A DNA stretch of 33,672 bases from NCBI GenBank assembly GCA_029266525.1, contig JAQSWQ010000040.1, positions 1 to 33,672 on the forward strand. The letters are read 5' to 3'. How positions within the stretch are numbered: position 1 is the stretch's first letter; each line of letters begins with the position of its first letter. This document shows positions 14,210-22,168 of the stretch, piece after piece. The DNA comes from Microvirga sp. (lineage in GTDB: Bacteria > Pseudomonadota > Alphaproteobacteria > Rhizobiales > Beijerinckiaceae). The notes below the pieces were generated by a model. It was not told the origin of the DNA. It ran no database searches and saw nothing but the letters and a program-made list of their open reading frames with translations. The translations under genes were made by a program, and so were the position numbers.

Positions 14210-16030
14210 ATGCGAAGCGCAAAGATCGCATTCGCGTCGCTCGTAGCGCTCTTTGCTTCGTTTGCGTGCCTGACCCTCGCCCCGGCGCAGCCCGGCTCAC
14301 CCGGTCCCATGCCGGCGCCGCCCGCCTCCGCGGCGCCGGCCGAGGACGGCCAATGGACGATGCCGGCGAAGAACCACGCCTCGACGCGCTACAGCGGGCT
14401 CGCCGAGATCACCACCGAGAACGTCAAGAATCTGCAGGTCGCCTTCACCTTCTCGACGGGCGTCAATCGCGGGCAGGAGGCGGCGCCGATCGTCGTCGGC
14501 AGCACGATGTATGTGCTCTCGCCTTATCCGAACATCCTCTATGCGCTCGATCTGGCGAAGCCCGGCGCGCCGCTGAAATGGCAATATAACCCGAAGCCAG
14601 AGGCCGCCGCTCAAGGGGTCGCCTGCTGCGACGTGGTCAACCGCGGCCCGACCTTCTCGGGCGGCAAGATCTTCTACAACACGCTCGACGGCAACGTCGT
14701 CGCGGTCGACGCGGAGAGCGGCCAGGAGGCCTGGAAGACCAAGGTCGGAAACATCAACATCGGCGAGACGATGACCATGGCGCCGCTCGTCGCCAAGGAT
14801 AAGGTCCTCGTCGGCAACTCGGGCGGCGAGTACGGCGTGCGCGGCTGGCTCAAGGCGCTCGACGCCAACTCGGGCAAGGTTGTCTGGACGGCCTACTCGA
14901 CCGGCCCCGACAAGGAGGTGCTGATCGGGGCGAGCTACAAGCCCTTCTACGACAGCGACAAGGGCCAGGACCTCGGGGTCAAGACTTGGCCGCCGGACGC
15001 CTGGCAGCAGGGCGGCGGCACGGTCTGGGGCTGGATCTCCTACGACCCCGACTTGAACCTGGTCTATTACGGCACCGGGAATCCCGGCCCCTGGAACTCG
15101 GATCAACGCCCGGGCGACAACAAGTTCACCTCCGGAATCTTTGCGCGCGACCTCGATACGGGCGAGGCGCGCTGGTTCTACCAGTTCAGCCCGCACGATC
15201 TTTACGACTGGGACGGGGTCAACGAGCAGATCCTGCTCGACATGGAATGGAACGGCCAGCCGCGGAAGGTGCTCGTCCGGCCCGAGCGCAACGGCTATGT
15301 CTACGTCATCGACCGGGTCACCGGCGAGGTTCTGTCGGCGAACGTCTTCGGCCCGGTGAACACCTCGACGGGAGTCGATCTGAAGACCGGCCGGCTGCAA
15401 TATGTCGAGGCGAAGAAGCCGCAGATGGGCCGGGTGGTCCGCGACATCTGCCCGACCGCCTCCGGCGCCAAGGACTGGAATCCGTCCGCCTACTCGCCTC
15501 GCACCGGCTGGCTCTACCTCCCCCACGCCAATCTGTGCATGGACGTGGAGCATTCCTCGGCGAACTACATCGCCGGCACGCCCTATGTCGGGGCCGAGGT
15601 GCGCTTCAAGCCTGGCCCGGGCGGCCATCGCGGCGTGTTCCAGGCCTGGGACGTGCGGCAGGGCAAGACCGTCTGGTCGAGTACCGAGAACTTTCCGGTG
15701 TGGAGCGGCACGGTCGTGACCGCCGGCGACGTGGTCTTCTACGGAACCATGGAGGGCTGGTTCAAAGCGCTCCATGCCCGCACCGGCGAGCTGTTGTGGC
15801 AGTTCAAGACCAGCTCCGGCATCATCGGCCAACCGACCACCTATCGCGGGCCGGACGGGCGCCAATATGTGGCCATCCTCTCCGGCGTCGGCGGCTGGGC
15901 GGGCGCCGTCGTCGCCGGCGACCTCGACGTGCGCGACGGGACCGCGGCCCTCGGCTTCGTCAACGTCATGCGCGACCTGAAGGACGTCACGACGAAAGGA
16001 GGGACGCTCTATGTGTTCCGCCTTCCGTAG
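14210..16030 (+). CDS. xoxF: XoxF-type, predicted lanthanide-dependent PQQ methanol dehydrogenase
   Basis: This 606-residue quinoprotein has a signal peptide (MRSAKIAFASLVALFASFAC and following) and an eight-bladed PQQ propeller. Visible active-site features are the vicinal disulfide C139-C140 (GVACCDVVNRG), E186 (GETMTMAP), N291 (GTGNPGPWN) and the catalytic D333 in YDWDGVNE. The additional D335, two residues on, is the hallmark of lanthanide coordination; calcium-type MxaF has Ala there. It oxidises methanol and similar alcohols in the periplasm and passes electrons to a cytochrome c, encoded two genes downstream. GGGAGG precedes the ATG. No MxaI-like small subunit is present. The clade is not certain; the gene context is reminiscent of XoxF3. 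Confidence 0.94.
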   Translation: MRSAKIAFASLVALFASFACLTLAPAQPGSPGPMPAPPASAAPAEDGQWTMPAKNHASTRYSGLAEITTENVKNLQVAFTFSTGVNRGQEAAPIVVGSTMYVLSPYPNILYALDLAKPGAPLKWQYNPKPEAAAQGVACCDVVNRGPTFSGGKIFYNTLDGNVVAVDAESGQEAWKTKVGNINIGETMTMAPLVAKDKVLVGNSGGEYGVRGWLKALDANSGKVVWTAYSTGPDKEVLIGASYKPFYDSDKGQDLGVKTWPPDAWQQGGGTVWGWISYDPDLNLVYYGTGNPGPWNSDQRPGDNKFTSGIFARDLDTGEARWFYQFSPHDLYDWDGVNEQILLDMEWNGQPRKVLVRPERNGYVYVIDRVTGEVLSANVFGPVNTSTGVDLKTGRLQYVEAKKPQMGRVVRDICPTASGAKDWNPSAYSPRTGWLYLPHANLCMDVEHSSANYIAGTPYVGAEVRFKPGPGGHRGVFQAWDVRQGKTVWSSTENFPVWSGTVVTAGDVVFYGTMEGWFKALHARTGELLWQFKTSSGIIGQPTTYRGPDGRQYVAILSGVGGWAGAVVAGDLDVRDGTAALGFVNVMRDLKDVTTKGGTLYVFRLP

Positions 16031-16829
16031 TGCGCTCCTCGTGCTCACGCTCTTGCTCGTCAGCGGCGTGGAGGCGCGCGAGCTTCGCATCTGCGCGGAT
16101 CCCAACAACCTGCCCTTCTCGAACGAGGCGCGCGAAGGTTTCGAGAACAAGATCGTCGAACTGATTGCGCAGGATCTCGGCGCGACCGCCGCCTACACCT
16201 GGTGGGCGCAGCGCCGCGGCTTCGTCCGCAATACGCTCAAGGCCGGCGCGTGCGACCTCGTCGCCGCCACCCCGAGCAACGTCGAGATGATGAAGACGAC
16301 GCGGCCCTATTACCGCTCGACCTATGTCTTCGTGACGCGCGCCGACGCGGCGGCGCCGGCCTCGCTCGACGATCCCTTGCTGCGGGAGAAGACCGTCGGC
16401 GTGCAGCTCGTCGGCGATGACGGCTTCAACACGCCGCCGGCCCATGCGCTTTCGCGCCGCGGCATCGTCGCCAACCTGCGCGGATACTCGCTGTACGGCG
16501 ACTATTCCCAACCCAATCCGCCCGCCCGCATCGTCGAGGCGGTTGCAACCGGTCGGATCGACATCGCGATCGTGTGGGGTCCGCTCGCCGGCTATTTCGC
16601 GCCGCGCCAAGGAACTCCGCTTCGTCTCGCGCCCGTCAAGCCGCAGTTCGACGGGCCGCGCCTGCCGATGGTGTTCGATATCTCCATGGGCGTGCGCAAG
16701 GAGGATGTGGCGCTCCGCCAAGAGATCGACGCCGCGCTCGCCCGGCGCAAATCCGAGATCGACGCCATCCTCGCCGAATACGGCGTCCCGCGCGTCGAGG
16801 CGCCGACCCGCCTCGGAGCCGCCCAATGA
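16011..16829 (+). CDS. xoxJ: XoxJ-like periplasmic binding protein (MoxJ family)
   Basis: The 272-residue protein has a signal peptide (MCSAFRSALLVLTLLLVSGV, cleavage near VEA-RE) and a type-2 solute-binding fold. It begins LRICADPNNLPFSNEAREGF, the typical start of quinoprotein-dehydrogenase-associated binding proteins, followed by ELIAQDLGATAAYTWWAQRR and GACDLVAATPSNVEMMKTTR. XoxJ is thought to assist maturation or activation of XoxF rather than transport, and no cognate permease follows. GGAGGG lies upstream and the gene overlaps xoxF by 20 bases. The stop overlaps the next start by ATGA. Confidence 0.9.
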   Translation: MCSAFRSALLVLTLLLVSGVEARELRICADPNNLPFSNEAREGFENKIVELIAQDLGATAAYTWWAQRRGFVRNTLKAGACDLVAATPSNVEMMKTTRPYYRSTYVFVTRADAAAPASLDDPLLREKTVGVQLVGDDGFNTPPAHALSRRGIVANLRGYSLYGDYSQPNPPARIVEAVATGRIDIAIVWGPLAGYFAPRQGTPLRLAPVKPQFDGPRLPMVFDISMGVRKEDVALRQEIDAALARRKSEIDAILAEYGVPRVEAPTRLGAAQ

Positions 16830-17374
16830 GCGCGCTCGCCCGCCTGCTGCTGCTCGTCTTGCTCGCGTTTGCCGGTTGTCAGCGCGAGGAGCGGAGCTTC
16901 CGCGCCGACCCGGTCGCGACCGAGAGCATCGAGAAGGTCGCGCTCGTGCCGCTGTCGCCCGGGCCGTCGGGGCCGGTCACGGACACGAGCGGCAAGGGCA
17001 AGGAGTACGAGAACAATGCCTACCACCTCGCGCAGGGCAAGACCCTCTACAAATGGATGAACTGCAACGGCTGTCACGCCAATGGCGGCGGCGGGTCCGG
17101 CCCGGCGCTCATCGACGACCTCTGGATCTACGGCGGCTCGATCGAGAACATCGTCCAGACCATCCGCGAGGGACGGCCGAACGGCATGCCCTCGTTTCGC
17201 GGCAAGATCCCCGACGACCAGATCTGGCAGATCGCGGGCTTCGTCCGCTCGATGAGCGGCAATGTGCCGAAGGATGCGGCGCCCGGGCGTGACGACGCGC
17301 TGCATCCGCGCCCTGCCGAGAACCGCACCCCCGAGTTCCCGCCGGTCAGCGGCGGCGCGCCTCCGCCGCGATGA
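16826..17374 (+). CDS. lipoprotein cytochrome c, probable electron acceptor of XoxF (XoxG-like)
   Basis: The 182-residue product has a signal sequence with a lipobox (LLAFAGC, Cys18), one heme-binding CNGCH motif (residues 80-84) and a likely axial Met in GMPSFRGK (M121). The C-terminus is proline-rich. Position directly after xoxF and xoxJ makes it the probable acceptor of electrons from the dehydrogenase. XoxG and MxaG cytochromes are usually soluble periplasmic proteins, so a lipid anchor is unusual. The ATG overlaps the xoxJ stop, and seven bases separate its stop from the oxidase subunit II start. Confidence 0.85.
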   Translation: MSALARLLLLVLLAFAGCQREERSFRADPVATESIEKVALVPLSPGPSGPVTDTSGKGKEYENNAYHLAQGKTLYKWMNCNGCHANGGGGSGPALIDDLWIYGGSIENIVQTIREGRPNGMPSFRGKIPDDQIWQIAGFVRSMSGNVPKDAAPGRDDALHPRPAENRTPEFPPVSGGAPPPR

Positions 17375-17381
17375 GGCGGCG

Positions 17382-18389
17382 ATGAGCCGCTTTTCCTTGT
17401 TTCTCCTCCCTGCGATCGGTTTCGCGCTCGCGGGCTGCCGCGGCTGGCAATCGGCGCTCGATGCGCAGGGGCCGCAGGCCAGCGAGCTTGCCTGGCTCTT
17501 CTGGATCTTCACCTGGGTACTCGGCGCGATCTGGCTTGCGGTGATGATCGCGCTTGCCGCGGCGCTCCTGCGGAGCCCCGCGTCCCGCCCCGATCCGCTG
17601 CTCGTCAATCCGGCGCAGGACCGCCGCTACGCGGCGGTGGTCGCCAGCCTTGCGGTCGCGACCGGCGTCGTCGTCCTCGTCCTCACCGGGCTCAGCGTCG
17701 TCTCGCAACGCAACCTGTTCCGGGTCGAGGAGGAGGCCGTCACGATCCGCGTGACCGGCCGGCAATGGTGGTGGGAAATCCGCTACGAGGAAGCGGATGC
17801 GAGCCGCAGCTTCACGACCGCCAACGAGATCCACCTGCCGGTCGGCAAGCCGGTGAAGATCATCCTCAACTCGGCCGACGTCATCCATTCCTTCTGGGTC
17901 CCGAGCCTCATGGGCAAGCAGGACCTGATCAAGGGCCAGGAGAACGACATCCGGCTCGTCGCCGATCGGCCCGGCATCTATCGCGGCCAATGCGCCGAGT
18001 TCTGCGGGCTCCAGCACGCCCATATGGGCATCCTCGCCGTTGCCGAGTCGCAGCAGGATTTCGAGCGCTGGCGCGATGCCCAAATCAGGCCGGCCGAGCC
18101 GCCGGGCGATCCCGAGCGGCAGAAGGGACAGGCAGCCTTCCTCACGCAGCCCTGCATCATGTGCCACTCGGTCCGCGGCACCCCGGCCGGCGGCAAGGTT
18201 GCGCCGGATCTCACGCATGTCGGCAGCCGCAAATACCTCGCCGCCGGCACGCTGCCGATGAGCCGCGGCAATCTGGCCGCCTGGATCGTCGATCCGCACG
18301 GCATCAAGCCCGGCGTCAACATGCCGACGATCAAGCTTCAGCCCGACGATCTCAATGCGATCGCGAGCTATCTCGAGGGGCTCAAATGA
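17382..18389 (+). CDS. coxB: cytochrome c oxidase subunit II with fused cytochrome c domain (caa3-type)
   Basis: The 335-residue protein has a lipobox (FALAGC, Cys19) and two membrane helices (residues ~35-64 and ~84-106). The CuA cupredoxin domain has ligands H169, C204, C208, H212 and M215 (GQCAEFCGLQHAHMG), with the aromatic stretch RQWWWEIRYEE. The C-terminal cytochrome c domain has CIMCH (258-262) and a likely ligand M314 (GVNMPTIKL). It accepts electrons from a cytochrome and passes them through CuA to subunit I. The ATG at 17382 is chosen because the signal sequence begins there; the frame extends upstream only as a shadow. It overlaps subunit I by ATGA. Order and fusion recall coxM of the Bradyrhizobium coxMNOP cluster. 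Confidence 0.93.
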   Translation: MSRFSLFLLPAIGFALAGCRGWQSALDAQGPQASELAWLFWIFTWVLGAIWLAVMIALAAALLRSPASRPDPLLVNPAQDRRYAAVVASLAVATGVVVLVLTGLSVVSQRNLFRVEEEAVTIRVTGRQWWWEIRYEEADASRSFTTANEIHLPVGKPVKIILNSADVIHSFWVPSLMGKQDLIKGQENDIRLVADRPGIYRGQCAEFCGLQHAHMGILAVAESQQDFERWRDAQIRPAEPPGDPERQKGQAAFLTQPCIMCHSVRGTPAGGKVAPDLTHVGSRKYLAAGTLPMSRGNLAAWIVDPHGIKPGVNMPTIKLQPDDLNAIASYLEGLK

Positions 18390-20308
18390 GCGACGCGCTC
18401 GCCCGGCGCGACGAGCGCGACCTTCGCGACACAATGGTCGACGGCTCCGAGCTGCACGCGCGGCTCGCCAAGACCTGGGGCACCGGGCGCGGGCTGATCG
18501 CGGCGCTCTCGACGGTCGACCACAAGATCGTGGCGCGGCGCTATCTCGTGACCGCCTTCGTGTTCCTCTTCCTCGGCGGACTCTCGGCTGCCGCGATGCG
18601 CATCCAGCTCGCGCGGCCGGAGAACCAGTTCATCGGGCCGGACCTCTACAACCAGCTCTTCACGATGCACGGCACCACGATGATGTTCCTCTTCGCCGTG
18701 CCGGTGATGGAGGCGGTGGGCATCTATCTCGTGCCGCTGATGCTCGGGACGCGCAACATCGCCTTTCCGCGCTTGAACGCCTTCAGCTACTGGGTCTTTC
18801 TGTTCGGAGGCCTGTTCCTCTGGGTCGCCTTCATCCTGAACATCGGCCCGGACGTCGGCTGGTTTGCCTACACGCCGCTTTCCGGCCCGCAATACTCGCC
18901 CGGCAAGCGCACCGACGTCTGGGCGCAGATGATCACCTTCACCGAGATCGCCGCGCTCGCGACCGCGGTCGAGTTCATCGTGACGATCCTGAAGCAACGT
19001 GCGCCCGGGATGACGCTCGATCGCATTCCGCTCTTCGTGTGGGCGATCCTGGTCACCTCCTTCGTGATCGTCTTCGCCATGCCGGCCGTGATGGTGGCAT
19101 CGACCATGCTGATCCTCGATCGGCTGATCGGCACCCACTTCTTCAACCCGTCGGAGGGCGGCGACTCGCTCCTGTGGCAGCACCTGTTTTGGTTCTTCGG
19201 CCACCCGGAGGTCTACATCATCTTCCTGCCGGCGGCGGGCATGGTGTCCTCGATCGTGGTCGCCTTCGCGCGCCGGCCCGCCCTCGGCTATCTGCCGTTG
19301 GTGCTGTCGCTCATCGCCGTCGGCTTCCTCTCCTTCGGGCTGTGGGTCCATCACATGTTCACGACCGGGCTGCCGCAGCTCGGCGCCGCCTTCTTCACCG
19401 CGAACAGCATGCTGATCGCCATCCCGAACGGAATCCAGATCTTCTGCTGGATCGCGACGCTGTGGGGCGGAAAGCCGGTCTTCCGCACGCCGCTTCTGTT
19501 CGTGCTCGGCTTCTTCTTCATCTTCGTGCTGGGCGGCCTCTCCGGCATCATGCTTGCCTCGGTGCCGATCGACACGCAGGTGCACGATACCTACTTCGTC
19601 GTCGCGCATTTCCACTACGTGCTGATCGGCGGCGCGGTGTTTCCGCTGCTCGGGGCCGTCTACTACTGGTTCCCGAAGATCACCGGCCGGATGATGAGCG
19701 AGCGGCTCGGACGCTGGAACTTCTGGCTCGCCTTCATCGGCTTCAACCTCGCCTTCTTCCCGATGCACTTGCTCGGGCTCCAGGGCATGCCGCGGCGGGT
19801 CTACACCTATCAGCCGGAGATGGGCTGGGGGACGCTCAACCTCCTCGCCACGATCGGCTCGGTGATCCTGCTGATCAGTTTCGTGCTGTTCCTCTGGAAC
19901 GTCGTCTCGAGCAACCGGCGCGGCGAGATAGCCGGCGATAACCCGTGGGACGCGGGCACGCTCGAATGGGCAACGTCGTCGCCGCCGCCGCCGCAGAATT
20001 TCGACCGCATCCCGCTGGTCACGAGCCGCGAGCCCCTGTGGGCCGAGCGCGGTCCGCTGCCGGTCGTCGGCGGACTAGCGGTGGACATGCGCCAGGTGGT
20101 GGTGGGGACCGTGACCGAGGCTCGCCCGATCCTGCGCGAGAGCTCGCCTGAGCCTTCGATCTGGCCGCTCTTCGCAGCGATCGCAGTCGGCGGCACCTTC
20201 CTCGGCTCGATTTTTACGCCCTGGGCGGTGGTGTGGGGCTCGATCCCGGTCGCGATCACTCTGATCGGCTGGTTCTGGCCCTCGGGCAGCCCGGAGGACG
20301 AGAAGTGA
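18386..20308 (+). CDS. ctaD: cytochrome c oxidase subunit I (heme-copper oxidase, A1-like) with altered proton channels
   Basis: The 640-residue protein has 12 core membrane helices and two further hydrophobic segments at the C-terminus (residues ~592-632). All redox ligands are present: H95 and H410 (heme a), H408 (heme a3), and H273, H322 and H323 (CuB), with Y277 in GHPEVY for the His-Tyr cross-link. E275 is the A1-type glutamate. In contrast, the D-channel entry reads GTRNIAFPRLN, with N124 where Paracoccus has D124, and the K-channel motif reads PNGIQIFCW, with Q351 where Lys354 is expected. The enzyme should reduce O2, but its proton uptake must differ from the classical enzyme. Starts and stops overlap both neighbours (ATGA and GTGA). 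Confidence 0.94.
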   Translation: MSDALARRDERDLRDTMVDGSELHARLAKTWGTGRGLIAALSTVDHKIVARRYLVTAFVFLFLGGLSAAAMRIQLARPENQFIGPDLYNQLFTMHGTTMMFLFAVPVMEAVGIYLVPLMLGTRNIAFPRLNAFSYWVFLFGGLFLWVAFILNIGPDVGWFAYTPLSGPQYSPGKRTDVWAQMITFTEIAALATAVEFIVTILKQRAPGMTLDRIPLFVWAILVTSFVIVFAMPAVMVASTMLILDRLIGTHFFNPSEGGDSLLWQHLFWFFGHPEVYIIFLPAAGMVSSIVVAFARRPALGYLPLVLSLIAVGFLSFGLWVHHMFTTGLPQLGAAFFTANSMLIAIPNGIQIFCWIATLWGGKPVFRTPLLFVLGFFFIFVLGGLSGIMLASVPIDTQVHDTYFVVAHFHYVLIGGAVFPLLGAVYYWFPKITGRMMSERLGRWNFWLAFIGFNLAFFPMHLLGLQGMPRRVYTYQPEMGWGTLNLLATIGSVILLISFVLFLWNVVSSNRRGEIAGDNPWDAGTLEWATSSPPPPQNFDRIPLVTSREPLWAERGPLPVVGGLAVDMRQVVVGTVTEARPILRESSPEPSIWPLFAAIAVGGTFLGSIFTPWAVVWGSIPVAITLIGWFWPSGSPEDEK

Positions 20309-20907
20309 AGGCCCATCGTCTCGCCGAGGACCTGTCGGCGCTGCCGACCTACGGCTTCGGCACCTCGATGACGATGTGGTGGGGCACGCTCGGCTTCTGC
20401 GCGCTCGAGGGCATGGGATTCGCGCTTGCGATCGGGGCCTATCTCTACTTGGTCCACGTCAACGCGCAGTGGCCTCTGGCCGACGTGCCGCCGAACCATT
20501 GGCCGGGCACGATCCTCACCATCATCCTCCTCGCGAGCATATGGCCGAACCTGCAAGCCGAGCGCCGCGCCCGCGAGGAGAACCTGCCCGCCGTTCGGCG
20601 GTGGCTCATCGTGATGTGCGCGCTCGGGGCGCTGCTCGTGGCGATCCGCTTCTACGAATTCACACAGCTCAACGTGCGTTGGGATCAGAACGCCTATGGC
20701 TCGATCACCTGGATCATCCTCGGGCTGCACGCCGCCCATCTCCTGACCGACCTCGGCGACACGGCGGTGCTGGCCGCGCTGATGTTCACGCGTCACGCTA
20801 AGGGCAAACGCTTCAGCGACGTCGAAGACAACGCCTTCTATTGGTACTTCGTCGTCGGCTCGTGGCTCCCGCTCTATCTCTTGGTCTATTGGGTGCCGCG
20901 ATGGTGA
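20305..20907 (+). CDS. cytochrome c oxidase subunit III
   Basis: The 200-residue membrane protein starts with GTG at 20305 in a GTGA overlap with subunit I. It has five hydrophobic segments, including WWGTLGFCALEGMGFALAIG, PGTILTIILLASIWPNL, WLIVMCALGALLVAI and ITWIILGLHAAHLLTDLGD, and ends AFYWYFVVGSWLPLYLLVYW, the typical subunit III C-terminus. It is shorter than seven-helix forms (~260 residues), as in the CoxO/CyoC-like five-helix group. It lines and stabilises subunit I. It overlaps the next gene by seven bases. Confidence 0.9.
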   Translation: MKAHRLAEDLSALPTYGFGTSMTMWWGTLGFCALEGMGFALAIGAYLYLVHVNAQWPLADVPPNHWPGTILTIILLASIWPNLQAERRAREENLPAVRRWLIVMCALGALLVAIRFYEFTQLNVRWDQNAYGSITWIILGLHAAHLLTDLGDTAVLAALMFTRHAKGKRFSDVEDNAFYWYFVVGSWLPLYLLVYWVPRW

Positions 20908-21260
20908 GGCGTGTTCTCCCGCGCGAGCGCGCGTCCTGGGCCGGCTTGGCGAGCGGCCCCGGGGCGTGGATCGTCAGCACGCAGCTGAACTACGCGCTGA
21001 CGCCCTGGATCTGCGCCAGCAAGGTCAATCTCGTGCCGGTCGCGGCCATTGTGCTGGCCGCCGTGGCGATTGCCGGTGCGGTTGTCTCCTGGCGTGCCTG
21101 GCGCGCCGCGGCCGCGCAAGAGGCGGAGCTTGGGGCGGCCGTGATGGAAGCGCCGCGCCCGTTCCTCGCCGGCGTCAGCATCCTGCTGGCGGTGCTCTTC
21201 GCCTTGGTCATCCTGACCCAGGGCGCGGCCGCCCTGGTGCTGAACGGGTGCGAGCGATGA
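20901..21260 (+). CDS. small membrane protein of the oxidase operon (CoxP-like position)
   Basis: The 119-residue product has three hydrophobic stretches: around GPGAWIVSTQLNYALTPWIC, VPVAAIVLAAVAIAGAVVSW, and FLAGVSILLAVLFALVILTQ. Its ATG overlaps the subunit III stop and its stop overlaps the ctaG start (ATGA), so it is firmly part of the operon. Position after subunit III matches coxP in coxMNOP-type clusters, where it is regarded as an additional oxidase subunit. I cannot show this from sequence alone; two-helix completion of the short five-helix subunit III is an attractive inference. Confidence 0.75.
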   Translation: MVRRVLPRERASWAGLASGPGAWIVSTQLNYALTPWICASKVNLVPVAAIVLAAVAIAGAVVSWRAWRAAAAQEAELGAAVMEAPRPFLAGVSILLAVLFALVILTQGAAALVLNGCER

Positions 21261-22168
21261 GGCGGGCGACTGCCTCGATCGCGTCGGCGCTGGTCGCGCC
21301 GGCCTCGGCCTTCGCGCACCATCCGGCTACGTCCTACGCCGCGATCGACGTGGCCTGGAGCTACGACCCTCTCGTCGTCATACCCCTGTACCTCTCGGCC
21401 CTGCTCTATCTGGTCGGAACCTTACGCTTGTGGCGGCGCGCCGGCACCGGCCGTGGCGTTCGCTTCCGGCAGGCGGCGTCCTTCTGGACAGGCTGGACCT
21501 TCCTCGCGCTGGCATTGGTCTCACCCCTACACTGGCTCGGCGAGCATCTCTTTACGGCCCATATGCTCGAGCACGAGATCTTGATGGTGGTCGCGGCGCC
21601 GCTCCTGGTGCTCGCCCGGCCGGGCGGGGCGATGCTGTGGGCGCTCCCGGCGCGCTGGCGCGGGCCTATCGGCGGCGTCGAGCGGATGCCGGCCTTCGCG
21701 GCGGCCTGGCGATTCATGACCGACCCGCTCGTCGCCACCCTGGTGCACGGAATCGCGCTGTGGGTCTGGCACATGCCGCGATTCTACAACCTCGTGCTCG
21801 TCAACCCGCTCGCCCATTGGCTCCAGCATCTGAGCTTCTTCGTGACGGCGCTCCTATTCTGGTGGGCGCTGCTGTGGGGACATTCGCGCGAGCGCGGCTA
21901 CGGGGCGGCCGTATTCTATCTGTTCGTGACGGCACTTCACACCGGGCTCCTCGGTATCCTTCTCACCGTCTCGAAGGCTCTCTGGTACCCCGGGCAGAAC
22001 GTCTTCGCGGCCGATTTCGGCCTCACCCCGCTCGAGGACCAGCAGGTCGCCGGCCTCATCATGTGGGTGCCGGCCGGCGTGATCTACGCGGGCGCGGCGC
22101 TGGCGCTCGCGGGCCTCTGGATCAGCCGCGCCGGCGGCCGGCTTCGAGCCGGAGGCGCCCATGCCTAG
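21257..22168 (+). CDS. ctaG: CtaG-family (caa3_CtaG) cytochrome c oxidase assembly protein
   Basis: The 303-residue polytopic membrane protein has about seven helices and the family's histidine-rich landmarks: HWLGEHLFTAHMLEHEILMV, WVWHMPRFYNLVLVNPLAHW and LQHLSFFVTALLFWWAL, then ALHTGLLGILLTVSKALWYP. CtaG of the caa3 type is needed for assembly of the copper-containing oxidase, as in Bacillus. The N-terminus also looks like a cleavable signal (SAFAHHPATSYAA). It is translationally coupled to the preceding gene and overlaps the following cytochrome by eight bases. Confidence 0.92.
   Translation: MRRATASIASALVAPASAFAHHPATSYAAIDVAWSYDPLVVIPLYLSALLYLVGTLRLWRRAGTGRGVRFRQAASFWTGWTFLALALVSPLHWLGEHLFTAHMLEHEILMVVAAPLLVLARPGGAMLWALPARWRGPIGGVERMPAFAAAWRFMTDPLVATLVHGIALWVWHMPRFYNLVLVNPLAHWLQHLSFFVTALLFWWALLWGHSRERGYGAAVFYLFVTALHTGLLGILLTVSKALWYPGQNVFAADFGLTPLEDQQVAGLIMWVPAGVIYAGAALALAGLWISRAGGRLRAGGAHA

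Noticed and set aside
14297-16150. 617-codon open frame on the minus strand opposite xoxF
   Set aside because: High-GC codon bias leaves the antisense frame open; the composition (Arg, Ala, Asp, Val runs without family motifs) is typical of a shadow and the plus strand is unmistakably XoxF.
18368-19768. 466-codon minus-strand frame opposite oxidase subunit I
   Set aside because: Charged His/Glu/Arg-rich shadow of a membrane protein gene.
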